From assembly GCF_009184865.1 (NCBI RefSeq), contig NZ_CP045096.1:3348001-3412000 (forward strand): a stretch of 64,000 nt of DNA. The letters are read 5' to 3'. How positions within the stretch are numbered: position 1 is the stretch's first letter; each line of letters starts with the position of its first letter. Position numbers and translations under genes: made by a program. This DNA comes from Streptomyces phaeolivaceus. GTDB lineage: Bacteria; Actinomycetota; Actinomycetes; Streptomycetales; Streptomycetaceae. Shown here piece by piece: positions 1 to 9,350 of this stretch. The notes beneath the pieces are model-generated. The model ran no database searches and was not told the origin of the DNA. It saw nothing but the letters and a program-made list of their open reading frames with translations.

Positions 1-1211
1 ATCTGCCCCGCCAGGGACTCTTCCTCGGATGACTGGGTGCGGTGTGCCTCATCGACCAGCACGATGATGTTGCGGCGGGTCGACAGGTTCTTGCCGGCGT
101 CGGCGAACTTGTGGACAGTCGTGGAGATGACGCCGCGCACATCGTCAGCCAGCAGGGAACGCAACTCCTTGCTGGTGGAGGGCTGGTGGAAGTAGGCGTC
201 GCCCATCGCGGAGGTGAATACCCCGGAGGTTTGCCGCACGAGCTGGGTTCGGTCCGAGAGCAAGATAATCGTGGGCGACTCGGTGCGGGTGTCAGCCAGC
301 AACAGCGAAGCAGCGAACACCATCAGCAGCGTCTTCCCGCTGCCTTGGTGGTGCCAGACCAGACCCTTCTTGCCGTCGGCCAGGACCCGCCTGTGGATCA
401 GATGGGCGGCCTCCATCTGTGGATAGCGGGGCAGGTACTTCTTGTCCGCCCCGCCCCCAGAGGTGTCGAAGAGGGCGAAGTTGGCGAGCATGTCCAGGAC
501 CGTGGCCGGGTTGAGCAGCAACTCGACGGAGCGCTGCACGTCGGCCTGCCCGGACAGGTTCTCGTCGTCGTCAGTGGATCGGAACGGCTGCCACAGGTTC
601 AGGGGCGCACCAGCGGCACCGAACCGCAGCTTCAGCCCGTCGGAGGCGACAGCGAAGACATTGGGGGTGAAGAACCACGGGTATTCGGTGGCGTACACGT
701 CGTTGATCTCGCGTGCGGCGTCGGCCCATCCGGACTTAGCGGTCGGTGACTTCACCTCTACGACAACGAGGGGCAGGCCATTGGCCCAGTACACGAGATC
801 GAACCGGCGGGGGGTCTTGCCGGGGATGGTTATGGTCACCTCGTCCGACACGACCAGGGTGTTGGTGGTCGGGTGCTCGAAATCGATGACCTTCAAGGCG
901 TGCCACACGCCGTCGGAGCCCCGGAACTCCTTGTGCCCTCGCAGCAGTTCCAGCACCTGCTCGTTGGCTCGCACCAGTCCGCCTTCGACGGCGTTGACCG
1001 TGGCGATGATCTCCTCGACCACGGCGTCCATGTCGAACCCGTCGATCACCTCAGGGTTGAGCCGGACGATGGCGTCCCGCAGCTGGCCGGCGAGCACCGT
1101 TTGTGTCGTCTCACGCGGTAGCGACCTGCCCGCTGTAAAGCCCCAGCCCATGGGCAGAGACCAATGGATCATTAGGTTCTGGAACTCACGCTCGCGAATT
1201 CCCTTCGCCAC
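1..1211 (-). CDS. hsdR: Type I restriction enzyme, R subunit (HsdR), N-terminal 403 residues
   Basis: This is the motor/nuclease subunit of a type I restriction-modification complex; it cleaves and translocates DNA lacking host methylation. The GTG start at 1211 lies just past the hsdS stop, and the frame is open to the window edge, so the rest lies outside. Visible motifs are the nuclease core with an E-V-K triplet (VVVEVKSPT, about residue 150), Walker A HHQGSGKT (about residue 290) and the DEAH box LVDEAHR (about residue 385). Their order and spacing fit HsdR, which is usually about 1000 residues. It is the third gene of hsdM-hsdS-hsdR. Confidence 0.95.
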   Translation of the reverse strand, partial: MAKGIREREFQNLMIHWSLPMGWGFTAGRSLPRETTQTVLAGQLRDAIVRLNPEVIDGFDMDAVVEEIIATVNAVEGGLVRANEQVLELLRGHKEFRGSDGVWHALKVIDFEHPTTNTLVVSDEVTITIPGKTPRRFDLVYWANGLPLVVVEVKSPTAKSGWADAAREINDVYATEYPWFFTPNVFAVASDGLKLRFGAAGAPLNLWQPFRSTDDDENLSGQADVQRSVELLLNPATVLDMLANFALFDTSGGGADKKYLPRYPQMEAAHLIHRRVLADGKKGLVWHHQGSGKTLLMVFAASLLLADTRTESPTIILLSDRTQLVRQTSGVFTSAMGDAYFHQPSTSKELRSLLADDVRGVISTTVHKFADAGKNLSTRRNIIVLVDEAHRTQSSEEESLAGQ

Positions 1212-1214
1212 GGC

Positions 1215-2510
1215 TCAGACCCCCTGCTCGACGGACTCGATGTTGATGGTGATGCTCTGGTCCAGCAGGCCCGACACCAGGCTTGCGCGGGTTGCTCGAA
1301 GGCTGCGTGCCTGGCCCCGAAGGGATTCCATTGTCTCCGCGACGGCCCCGATACGCCCCGCCCAATCCTGCTGGACGGCCACCGGGACATCCGGGACGGG
1401 GAATCTGCTGAGGGTCGCGCGGTTAATGGAGGCGATCCCGGTCGTCTGGGTGCCGAATGTCTCGAACCACTCCCGACCGAAGGTATTACCCCAAGCCGAC
1501 AAGAAATGCGGGTCGAAGCGTCGATCGGTGACTCGGACCCTAAAAACGTGATTCTGGTGAATACAGTCGGGAATCTGATCCTCCCAGACATGGCCTCGAC
1601 CAAGCTTATCCTTGTCCCCGCCCTCGTTCATCAGCACGTCGCCCGATTGCAGTCGAAGCTTGTCCGCCTTCGCCCGGGTGGTCTTGATCATCGCCACCTC
1701 GGACAAATTCAGATGGCGCCGATGGACGTTCGCAACACGCAGATAGGGCACCTCCACAAGGTCCGGCTGATCAAGGTCCTTCTTGTTCTTTGTGAGACCT
1801 CCCGAGATGTCGCAGAACGACGCCAATGGGGCCATCGCCACGTCACCAAATACTGTCACCATCTCCCGTCCCAGCGCCCACCAAAGCTCATCGAGCACGT
1901 CAGCCTCGGCTTCCAGTGCGACGATCTGGGCGTCCACAGAATCGAGCACTTCGACGATCCGCGCTTGCACCTCGCGGGGTGGGATTGGGAGTTGGATCTG
2001 CAAGAGTTGCTCTGGGTTGAGACGCTTGCGCCGTTGAACCGTCCCGCTCACCCGGTTCTTCATTTCTGCCCACAGGCGCGGTGAACGGCAGACGTGCCTC
2101 ATCCAGTCGGGCATCAGTTCTGGGCCAAGCGTGAACGTCGGGAACTCATTACTGGCGACGAATCCATCGAATTCGGCAGGTACTACGGCGATCGGACCTT
2201 CCCATGCGGTCAATTTGCGCATCACAACCTGGTCGGCGCGCAGCACGTTCATTGCTGCGTACTCTGTATCTCCGCCGTCGAGTTCACCTTTAGCGACAAC
2301 CCCCTTTCCTGCATTCAGGACCCCGGCCAGGCGGTAAGTAGTTGCCGGCTTCATCGGTGTGCGCTGGATGTCGAGGCGCATCACCTCCCCGAGCAGACGA
2401 AGCGGATAGCCGTCACTCATCGAAGCCCTCGATCCCTGCGGCGGAACGGCTACCTTGCGGGGAACAGAGGTCTCCAGGTCACCGAGGCTGATCTGCTGCC
2501 AGTCACTCAT
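1215..2510 (-). CDS. hsdS: Type I restriction enzyme, specificity subunit (HsdS)
   Basis: This subunit chooses the DNA target of the type I complex through two target-recognition domains. At 431 residues it has the family length. A helical spacer (EVQARIVEVLDSVDAQI, about residue 187) sits between the two domains and a similar helix (MESLRGQARSLRATRASLV) closes the protein. The ATG at 2510 overlaps the hsdM stop (ATGAGTGA). A second start with an almost identical upstream context lies at 2420, 90 bp further in, because about 29 bp is duplicated (see the repeat entry). The N-terminal 30 residues may therefore be a late addition. Confidence 0.92.
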   Translation of the reverse strand: MSDWQQISLGDLETSVPRKVAVPPQGSRASMSDGYPLRLLGEVMRLDIQRTPMKPATTYRLAGVLNAGKGVVAKGELDGGDTEYAAMNVLRADQVVMRKLTAWEGPIAVVPAEFDGFVASNEFPTFTLGPELMPDWMRHVCRSPRLWAEMKNRVSGTVQRRKRLNPEQLLQIQLPIPPREVQARIVEVLDSVDAQIVALEAEADVLDELWWALGREMVTVFGDVAMAPLASFCDISGGLTKNKKDLDQPDLVEVPYLRVANVHRRHLNLSEVAMIKTTRAKADKLRLQSGDVLMNEGGDKDKLGRGHVWEDQIPDCIHQNHVFRVRVTDRRFDPHFLSAWGNTFGREWFETFGTQTTGIASINRATLSRFPVPDVPVAVQQDWAGRIGAVAETMESLRGQARSLRATRASLVSGLLDQSITINIESVEQGV

Positions 2511-2530
2511 CAAAGCCCTCGATCCCTGCT
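2412..2530. repeat. 29-bp direct repeat 90 bp apart at the hsdM/hsdS junction
   Basis: Positions 2412-2440 and 2502-2530 match with one mismatch (2422 against 2512). The copy at 2502 holds the hsdM stop overlapping the hsdS start; the copy at 2412 gives a second in-frame ATG (2420) with the same sequence before it. The offset of 90 bp is a multiple of three, so hsdS stays open through both. This looks like an in-frame tandem duplication whose intervening sequence has since diverged. Confidence 0.85.
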
Positions 2531-4074
2531 GCAGAGAGGACCGCGAGCATGCGCTGCTCGGTCTTTTGACGCTCGGCCCGGGCGATGTTGTAGGCGTCGA
2601 TGAGGGTGCCGAGGTCCTCCCGCTCGGCCGCGGCCTGCTTGATGTAGCGGCCGATGTTGAGGTCGTACCCGTTGGCCACGACCTCGGTGATCGGGACGAA
2701 TCGCGCCGACAGACCGCCCTCTCCGTCGGAGGCCACCGGGGTGCCGTCGCCCTCCAAGTCCGAGTGGTAGGCGGTCACCGTGTCGGCGATGTCCGCGTCC
2801 GTGAGGATGTTGCGATTCTTGGCCTTGGTGAACCGGTGGGAGGCGTCGATGAACAGCACACCGTCCTGCCGCTGTTCGACCTTGGTGCCGGGCGCACGGA
2901 ACACCAGGATCGCTGTGGGGATGGAGGTTGAATAGAAGAGGTTCGCAGGCAGGCCAATCACCGCTTCAAGCAGGTCGTCGTCGAGAACGCGCTTGCGAAT
3001 GGCTGCTTCCTGGCCGCCTCGAAAGAGGACGCCGTGGGGCAGGACGACGCCGGCGCGGCCCTTCTTCGAGTCCATGCTGGCGATCATGTGCTGCACGAAT
3101 GCCCAGTCCGCCGAAGACTGTGGGGCAACCCCGCCGATGGCGCGCGGGTCATTAGTCCAAGGCTTCCACTTCAGACTGTAGGGCGGGTTGGCGACGATCA
3201 CGTCGAACTGTTTGACGGACCCGTCCGGCTTCTTGAAGCGCGGGTCCCTTAGGGTGTCGCCGACCTCGACCTTGAACTCGGTCAGGTTGTGCATGAAGAG
3301 GTTCATGCGGGCCACACCCGCAGTATCTGTGACCGCCTCCTGCCCGTTCAGGCTGAGCGTGTATCCACGCTTGCCGCGGGCTTTCAGGAAGTTGGCGGAG
3401 GCGATGAGCATGCCGCCTGACCCACACGTCGGGTCGTACACCGACTCGTGATTCTTGGGGTCCAGAAGCTCGATGATCAGCTCGACGACCTCGCGCGGGG
3501 TGAAAAACTGGCCGGCACGGGTCCCGGACCCGTCGGAGAACCGCTTCAGCAGGTACTCGTACGCTCCCCCGAGCACGTCGTGAGACATATTGCCCTCGTG
3601 CATCTTGGGGGCGCGGTCCATCGTCCGCATGACCGACGCCAGCACCTCCCCGGGCAGCACTGCTTCCGAGGTCCAGATCATGGACCCGAACAGACGGGAG
3701 AACTTGTCAGGGTTGGCCGACTCGATGGCTTGGAGGGAAGCGCGAACCCGCTGTCCGAGGCCGTGCTGGGCGACGGTGGCGAGGATGGATGACCAAGAGG
3801 CGCGGCTCTCGGCGACGGTGCCAGGGAAGATGAAGGGGATCTTGAACGTCTGGTAGTTGCTGTACTCGACCTCGTCGGCTTCCTCGGCTGAGAGGTCGAG
3901 GTCCTCGTTCTCCTTGAGGAAGGTCTGGTGGGTGTGCTCCCAGGTATCCGACAGGTACTTCCAGAACATCAGAGGGAAGACGACCGAGGAGTACTGCGCT
4001 TCGGGCATCGCCACACGCAGCTCGTCGGCGGCGTCCCACAACCGGTTCTCGATCTCCTGCTGGGTCACTGCCAT
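2503..4074 (-). CDS. hsdM: Type I restriction enzyme, methyltransferase subunit (HsdM)
   Basis: This N6-adenine DNA methyltransferase subunit modifies host sites and forms the core of the HsdM2S/HsdR complex. It has 523 residues, normal for the family. An N-terminal helical bundle (EIENRLWDAADELR) precedes the SAM-binding motif VYDPTCGSGGML (about residue 213) and the catalytic NPPY (VIVANPPYSLKW, about residue 295). It is the first gene of the leftward hsdMSR operon and diverges from the pPIWI-RE operon, so the two defence systems share the 672-bp intergenic region. Confidence 0.96.
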   Translation of the reverse strand: MAVTQQEIENRLWDAADELRVAMPEAQYSSVVFPLMFWKYLSDTWEHTHQTFLKENEDLDLSAEEADEVEYSNYQTFKIPFIFPGTVAESRASWSSILATVAQHGLGQRVRASLQAIESANPDKFSRLFGSMIWTSEAVLPGEVLASVMRTMDRAPKMHEGNMSHDVLGGAYEYLLKRFSDGSGTRAGQFFTPREVVELIIELLDPKNHESVYDPTCGSGGMLIASANFLKARGKRGYTLSLNGQEAVTDTAGVARMNLFMHNLTEFKVEVGDTLRDPRFKKPDGSVKQFDVIVANPPYSLKWKPWTNDPRAIGGVAPQSSADWAFVQHMIASMDSKKGRAGVVLPHGVLFRGGQEAAIRKRVLDDDLLEAVIGLPANLFYSTSIPTAILVFRAPGTKVEQRQDGVLFIDASHRFTKAKNRNILTDADIADTVTAYHSDLEGDGTPVASDGEGGLSARFVPITEVVANGYDLNIGRYIKQAAAEREDLGTLIDAYNIARAERQKTEQRMLAVLSAAGIEGFDE

Positions 4075-4746
4075 CAGTCGGAGGTGTCCTTGCTCGTCAA
4101 AAGGTGGCGACCCGAAGGCCGTGAAATCCTGCTGGTCACCCTATTTAGGGCAGGTTCTGCATGTACACACCAGGCTTGGCCTGCCGGGTGAGCACACGCG
4201 GAGCGTCGCGCTGCCTGCGCGGGAGACCCACAGACGATATCCGCCTCCCGAGAACCACCAAAAAACGGCCTTCGGGACGCACCGCGCGGCGGCCTCGGGC
4301 ATATGCGCGCGAGCAGCCGACGGCACCCTGCACACCCCTCGTCGCCACTGCGAGGTTCGCCCGCCGGACCCCATCGCTCGAGAGCTGCCCGCACTAGACC
4401 TCCCAGGACGCAGCCCGATGGCTCGCTCCGATGTCATTTTCGGCTCGCGAGAGGCAGGGACCGTCATACGTAAGCTCATGCGGGCGACTCCGGAGACATC
4501 GGCAACAGTGCTGCTACATATCCCACCACGCACCACTGACAGCGCGGGCCGCAAGCGTTCCCCGGGGCCGAAGACAGAGCCGTATTCAGAGATCCCCATC
4601 GAAGAATCTCGCAGGCCGTAGCGACGCTGCCCACAGCGCCATCCGGCAGCGCCATCTGACGATAATCGAGATCATGAGCGAATCAATCGAATAACCATTC
4701 GAATCTTGAGGGGCGTTGTCAGTGCGGTCGGGTATACCGGTCGGCT
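4075..4746. other. Intergenic region between two divergent defence operons
   Basis: These 672 bp separate hsdM (leftward) from the pPIWI-RE operon (rightward), so both promoters should lie here. I see no convincing coding frame and no clear -35/-10 pair with normal spacing. A small inverted repeat CGAAT-AACC-ATTCG lies near 4686-4699, in a stretch more AT-rich than its surroundings, about 50 bp before the ATG at 4747; it could be an operator but nothing proves it. Confidence 0.5.
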
Positions 4747-6045
4747 ATGAGTGTTGCTCAGGAAGCGGCTGCGTCGGCCTCCGGCGGTACGCAGCCACCA
4801 TCGGTTGACGGCGACTTTCCAGATGATCACCGCCCGGCTGCTGCGGTCCCTGCATCGCGGGACCCCGGCCCCGGCGGAGAGAGAGACCCACGGACCGCTC
4901 AGGACGACTACCTGCTGGTGGAGCTGCTGTGTGCCGCGTTGGCGAAAATCCGCCTCGAACGACAGCGGGCTGGCGTTCAAGCCCGCTGTACGGATGGGTC
5001 GGGGCCATTGCCGCGTGCGTGGCGTGACGCACGGGGCCGCTTGTGGTGGAAGGCGCAGTCACTGGGCCTGGATGCGCCCGGCAATGACCTGGAACTGTTC
5101 GACTGGTGCCGTCGCCCGCTGGGATCGTGGCCTGTACCTCTGTCGCTCACCGAGGGCGATCTCGACGTGGTGCTGCTGGAGGGTGATGCCCTGTCTGAGT
5201 TTGCCGAGCAGGCGGCAGACCTGATCCAGCACGCTGACGTCGAGGCGGAGCTCGTTCAGAATCAGGTTTTTGCCGCCTTGATGCTGTGTGCACGGATGAA
5301 CGGTAAGGACGACGACGCTGTTCAGCGGGTCTACTGTCGCCTGCGGCGCCTGCTGATCGACCATCCGGTGCTCAGCGACCGCGAGGTCCAGGCGCTGGCG
5401 CGGGAACTCCCGGCAGCGGACTCCGACCATGACTCGTTCCTCGCGAAGTTCGTCCGCATCGCCTACGTCCACCACCCGGTTCAGGCACCGGGGAAGGTTC
5501 GCCTGCGGCGCTGTGCAGACTGCCGAAATCCGGTTGACGACGGGGCCGTTGGCTGTGGGGCTCCCGGCTGTACAGGGGTGCCAGAGCAGTACGAGGTGGC
5601 GTGTCTGGGCGCGTATTGGACCCAGCACCGGGCAACCCGCCAGTTCTTCCACGACCCTGGACTGCTGGAGGGACGGCTGCTGGACCACCTGGGCGAAATC
5701 GCCGACGGCACACTGTGCGTCGAGGACTGGCCGTGCCTGGACGCGTGGGATATGGCGTTGACGTTCAAGGCCCGGGAACCGGGTGCAGAGGCGGAGCGCT
5801 GGGCCGTCGACGCCAAGGACTGCTCAAGCCCAGCCCTACTCGCCCGGGGCTTTCGCTGCGATCCACGCGTGCCGGCACGGCGACACATCATCGTCATCCC
5901 CATGCACCGCCTCAGAACTCCCGGCTACGTGGCGGATCTGGAGCGTGAACTGCAGGGCCGCGTTTCCGGCGTCGAAGTCCTCGACGAGCAGACGTTCCTG
6001 CGGCAGGCCACCGTCCGTGCGCGTCAGGCAGGAGGAACGCGATGA
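4747..6045 (+). CDS. pPIWI-RE module restriction-endonuclease-like protein
   Basis: This is the first gene of a three-gene operon that I identify as the pPIWI-RE module; the partner family REase_pPIWI_RE is a predicted nuclease. The 432-residue protein has an acidic, low-complexity N-terminus, a helical middle region, a zinc-ribbon-like set of cysteines (C256, C259, C270, C275) and a C-terminal PD-(D/E)xK-type core with D335 and the triplet D355-A-K357 (WAVDAKD). The next gene starts inside its stop codon (ATGA), so translation is coupled. The nuclease assignment rests on this motif and on context. The exact target (DNA, RNA or R-loop) is not visible. Confidence 0.75.
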   Translation: MSVAQEAAASASGGTQPPSVDGDFPDDHRPAAAVPASRDPGPGGERDPRTAQDDYLLVELLCAALAKIRLERQRAGVQARCTDGSGPLPRAWRDARGRLWWKAQSLGLDAPGNDLELFDWCRRPLGSWPVPLSLTEGDLDVVLLEGDALSEFAEQAADLIQHADVEAELVQNQVFAALMLCARMNGKDDDAVQRVYCRLRRLLIDHPVLSDREVQALARELPAADSDHDSFLAKFVRIAYVHHPVQAPGKVRLRRCADCRNPVDDGAVGCGAPGCTGVPEQYEVACLGAYWTQHRATRQFFHDPGLLEGRLLDHLGEIADGTLCVEDWPCLDAWDMALTFKAREPGAEAERWAVDAKDCSSPALLARGFRCDPRVPARRHIIVIPMHRLRTPGYVADLERELQGRVSGVEVLDEQTFLRQATVRARQAGGTR

Positions 6046-9000
6046 GGGACACCCGCGCCTGGAGCAAGTCACTGGTTAAGGAACTGGCGGACGACAACGT
6101 GCGCCCCCTGCTCGGACCCCTCAGGCCGTGGGAGATCTGCGCGTTGGAAGTGGGCCTGTCGTTCCTGGACGACCATCTGCCCGGCCAGGGCGTCGGCGCG
6201 CTGTGGCCGGTTCTGTCCGGGTACATGCGCCTGGAGGAGGACCTGGGCCCGCAGCTCCGGACCCTGCGGGAGGTGATGGGCCCGCTTGCCAAGACCGGGA
6301 CCATGCGGGAGAAGCTCGATCAGTACGTGAAGCTGCCGGTACAGGTGCGGGGCTTCGAACCCTGCGACATGCTTGGCCACAAGCCGGAGTTGTCGACCGT
6401 GTTCACCCGGCGGTCCACCCCGTACGCCGCGGCCCGTCATGACCTCTACCGTCAGACGCTGCAGAAGATCGCCCCCTACCAGACGGCGTCCTCGTACCGG
6501 CCGGCGCCGCCGGGTTCGGTGTGTTCTTTCGAGCAGGCCGACGGCAGGCGGGAACAGATCCGCGTCCCCAAGACTCTCATCCCGGCGCCGGCACCCGCAG
6601 TACTGCCCGCAGCGGTCTCCCGAGTGCAGGAGCCCATCCCCCTCACGCAGGATGACTTCCAGTGGGCTGCCGAACAGATCGACAAACTCCTGGAAGCCCA
6701 CCCGGAGATCGAAAACCGGGACTTCGTGAAACGGTTCAAGCAGATGGAAGCCCTGCTGGCCGACCACGCCGAAGGTCGTCTCCTCGATCAGCAGTGGCGG
6801 ATGACCATTGACCGCCTGTGGCACGTGGTCGGCCTGATGAACAGCGGCAAGTCCACCCTGCTGGACCTGATCGCCTTCATCGTCGCCCGCCGCGGCGGCA
6901 AGGTCGGGTTCGTCCTCGCCTCCGGCAGTGACGTGTTCGCCAAAGTCAGCTTCCTGCAGGCCCTGGGCATCGATGCCGTGCCCATCTTCGGACGCACCCG
7001 GGAGGGCGTCCACAAGGACCGGTTCTGGCGCTCGCTCCTCCACGACGGCGAGACGGCCTTCCCCACGGGTCTGGACCCTGCCGCGGCGTTCGCCGACGAC
7101 CAGTGCTACCTGGAGGAGCTACGGCTGACCAGCAGGACCGACCGGGCCCCTCTGCCCCGCGAGGAACGGCCCTGCACAGGCCGGCTCACCGTCGCCGGCG
7201 AGAGCGGGCGTCGCGACTGCCCGCTTCTGTCCCGGTGTCCTTCGCATACGGCGGCACGCAAGGTTGCCGAAGCACAGGTGTGGGTGACGACCTCGGCGGG
7301 CCTGGCCTCAACGAGGATGCCTCAGTCCCATATTGAGGTCCGCGTCGCCGAAGCGGCACAGCACCACCTGTCTGTCCTGCTCGTCGACGAAGCCGACACC
7401 GTGCAGCAGCAATTCGACGACCGGTTCCTGCTGCACGAAATCCTTTCCCAGCCCGGCAGGGGCTGGAGTCACCGGGTAGGCGACCGCATCGGGCAGCGGC
7501 TGGAGCACTCCTGGTTCCTCGATCTGCTCGACCCGGAGGTGACGGCCGGCGACAAACACTTCCGTCGGCACGATCAGGCACTGACCGAGCTGTACCGGCT
7601 GGTCATCGCCTCTGGTGCGGACGCGCTGCACGACGTCATCGCCGAGGGACCGTTCACCGGCTACAGCCTCCTGCGGCGCTTGGCGCGCAGCCTTCACGGC
7701 CTGGGTGAACGGACTGACTTCGCGGACAAGGCTGAACAGGAAGAAGCCGCCGACTACTACTTCGAAGAGCACTTCGCCTCGGTGCTCTCCGCCCCGTTCC
7801 AGGCTCCTGCGGCGAACTGGGCCGAGCTGATCGAGGCGATGACGGCAGCCCACGACACTCATGTCTCGGCCCAGGAGGCCGCCGAGGCATGGATCACGAC
7901 GCACCAGCCCGCCATCGACGAGGCGAAGGTACGAGGCACGCTGGCGGAGTACGCACAACTGCTGCAGGCCGGGGTGTGGGCCGCGCGTATCACGACCTCG
8001 TTCTTCGAAGTTGCCCAACGGCTGCGCGCCATCGGCTCCTCCCCGATCGACGACGGGGAGGAGTTCTGGAGTCGGCAGCCGCCACGTGACCTGATGCCGT
8101 TCGTGCCCGAACAGGCTGCCGGAAACCTGATGGCACTTCAGTGGCAGCCCAACCCTGGTGGTGACAGCGGGTCGTTCAGCATCCTGTGGCTGCGCGGGGT
8201 CGGCCGCTGGCTGCTCTACCACCTTCATGATCTCCTGACAGCCGAGGGTATCGAGGGACCGCATGTCGTCCTTGCCTCCGCCACCAGCTGGATGCCCGCC
8301 TCACCCCGCTTCCACCTGGACGTGGCCCCGAACCTGGTACTACGGGAGCCGGCAAAGGCCAGGGCGGCGCTGAAGGAGAGCAAGATGTTCTTCCGGCCGC
8401 CGCGCTACGCCGACGGCCGCCCCGTCTTTATCTCGGGTACCGGCGGCGACCCCACTCGACATGCCCAGGCCCTGTGCACGGCCGCGGACTGGATCTGCAA
8501 CCCGGCCCCCGGTGCGCGCGATTCCCTGCTCCAGCAGGCCCGTCTGCGGCTGACCGACGACCGTCAGCAGGTCCTGTTCACCGTGCAGAGCACCCGCGAT
8601 GCCCAGACGGTCGCCGACTACATCAACCACAAGACGCCCTACACGGCCCTCCACGTCATCCGCGACGACGACCCGCCCACCCGGCACAGCATCCCAAGGC
8701 GCCGACTGCCCACCTTTGCCGCTTCCGGCGCCGACATCCTTGTTGCTGCCGAAGGCGCCGTCCAACGCGGCCACAACATCCTCAACGCCCGCCGCGTCGC
8801 CGCCCTGGGCGCGGTGTTCTACCTGGCCCGCATCCACCCACCCGCCGACGATGCCACCTTCCCGCTGTCCCTGCTCAGCCGCGAGGCGATGCGCCGCCTC
8901 CGCGACCCGATCGAGCTGGCCGACCCCTCGGTCGATCCCGTCGACCTCGCGCGCAAACTCCGCCACGGCGAACGCCGCCGATGGCAACAGCGGGTCGGAG

Positions 9001-9350
9001 AGCCGGTCCTGTTCTCCCGCCTGACCGACCCGGTCGAACACGCGGCGTTCGTCGGCAACTTCATCGTCCCGCTCCACCAGACGATCGGCCGCGGCATCCG
9101 CGGCAACGAACCGGTGCTGGTGTACCTCTGCGACGCCGCCTTCGCGCCCCGCACCGCCACGCTCGATGAAACCGCGGCCGACACTCCCCGCACGAGCGTG
9201 ATCGTCGCCGCCCAGCAACTCCTGCACGGCTGGCTCACCGATCCAGGCCCGACCGCCACCGCGGCACAGCGCCTCGACCATGAACTCGCCCACGCCTGCT
9301 GGGGCCTGGCCTCCCATCTCCTCGACAACATCGACTGGGGTCACCGCTGA
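6042..9350 (+). CDS. pPIWI-RE module DinG-like superfamily 2 helicase
   Basis: This large helicase (1102 residues) is the middle gene of the pPIWI-RE operon. Walker A is GLMNSGKST (K270), Walker B is LLVDEADTV (D449-E-A-D452), and motif VI near the end is QTIGRGIR. Four cysteines lie between the two Walker motifs (C355, C378, C393, C399), the arrangement of the iron-sulphur domain in DinG/XPD helicases. About 230 residues precede Walker A and may be the module-specific domain called pPIWI_RE_Z. It overlaps both neighbours by 1-4 bp, a strong sign of a stoichiometric complex. The likely role, from the family, is unwinding nucleic acid for the Argonaute-like partner. Confidence 0.8.
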   Translation: MRDTRAWSKSLVKELADDNVRPLLGPLRPWEICALEVGLSFLDDHLPGQGVGALWPVLSGYMRLEEDLGPQLRTLREVMGPLAKTGTMREKLDQYVKLPVQVRGFEPCDMLGHKPELSTVFTRRSTPYAAARHDLYRQTLQKIAPYQTASSYRPAPPGSVCSFEQADGRREQIRVPKTLIPAPAPAVLPAAVSRVQEPIPLTQDDFQWAAEQIDKLLEAHPEIENRDFVKRFKQMEALLADHAEGRLLDQQWRMTIDRLWHVVGLMNSGKSTLLDLIAFIVARRGGKVGFVLASGSDVFAKVSFLQALGIDAVPIFGRTREGVHKDRFWRSLLHDGETAFPTGLDPAAAFADDQCYLEELRLTSRTDRAPLPREERPCTGRLTVAGESGRRDCPLLSRCPSHTAARKVAEAQVWVTTSAGLASTRMPQSHIEVRVAEAAQHHLSVLLVDEADTVQQQFDDRFLLHEILSQPGRGWSHRVGDRIGQRLEHSWFLDLLDPEVTAGDKHFRRHDQALTELYRLVIASGADALHDVIAEGPFTGYSLLRRLARSLHGLGERTDFADKAEQEEAADYYFEEHFASVLSAPFQAPAANWAELIEAMTAAHDTHVSAQEAAEAWITTHQPAIDEAKVRGTLAEYAQLLQAGVWAARITTSFFEVAQRLRAIGSSPIDDGEEFWSRQPPRDLMPFVPEQAAGNLMALQWQPNPGGDSGSFSILWLRGVGRWLLYHLHDLLTAEGIEGPHVVLASATSWMPASPRFHLDVAPNLVLREPAKARAALKESKMFFRPPRYADGRPVFISGTGGDPTRHAQALCTAADWICNPAPGARDSLLQQARLRLTDDRQQVLFTVQSTRDAQTVADYINHKTPYTALHVIRDDDPPTRHSIPRRRLPTFAASGADILVAAEGAVQRGHNILNARRVAALGAVFYLARIHPPADDATFPLSLLSREAMRRLRDPIELADPSVDPVDLARKLRHGERRRWQQRVGEPVLFSRLTDPVEHAAFVGNFIVPLHQTIGRGIRGNEPVLVYLCDAAFAPRTATLDETAADTPRTSVIVAAQQLLHGWLTDPGPTATAAQRLDHELAHACWGLASHLLDNIDWGHR

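Noticed and set aside
4715..4746. A promoter TTGTCA...TATACC directly before the pPIWI-RE operon
   Set aside because: The spacing between the two elements is only about 11 bp, too short for a normal sigma factor site.
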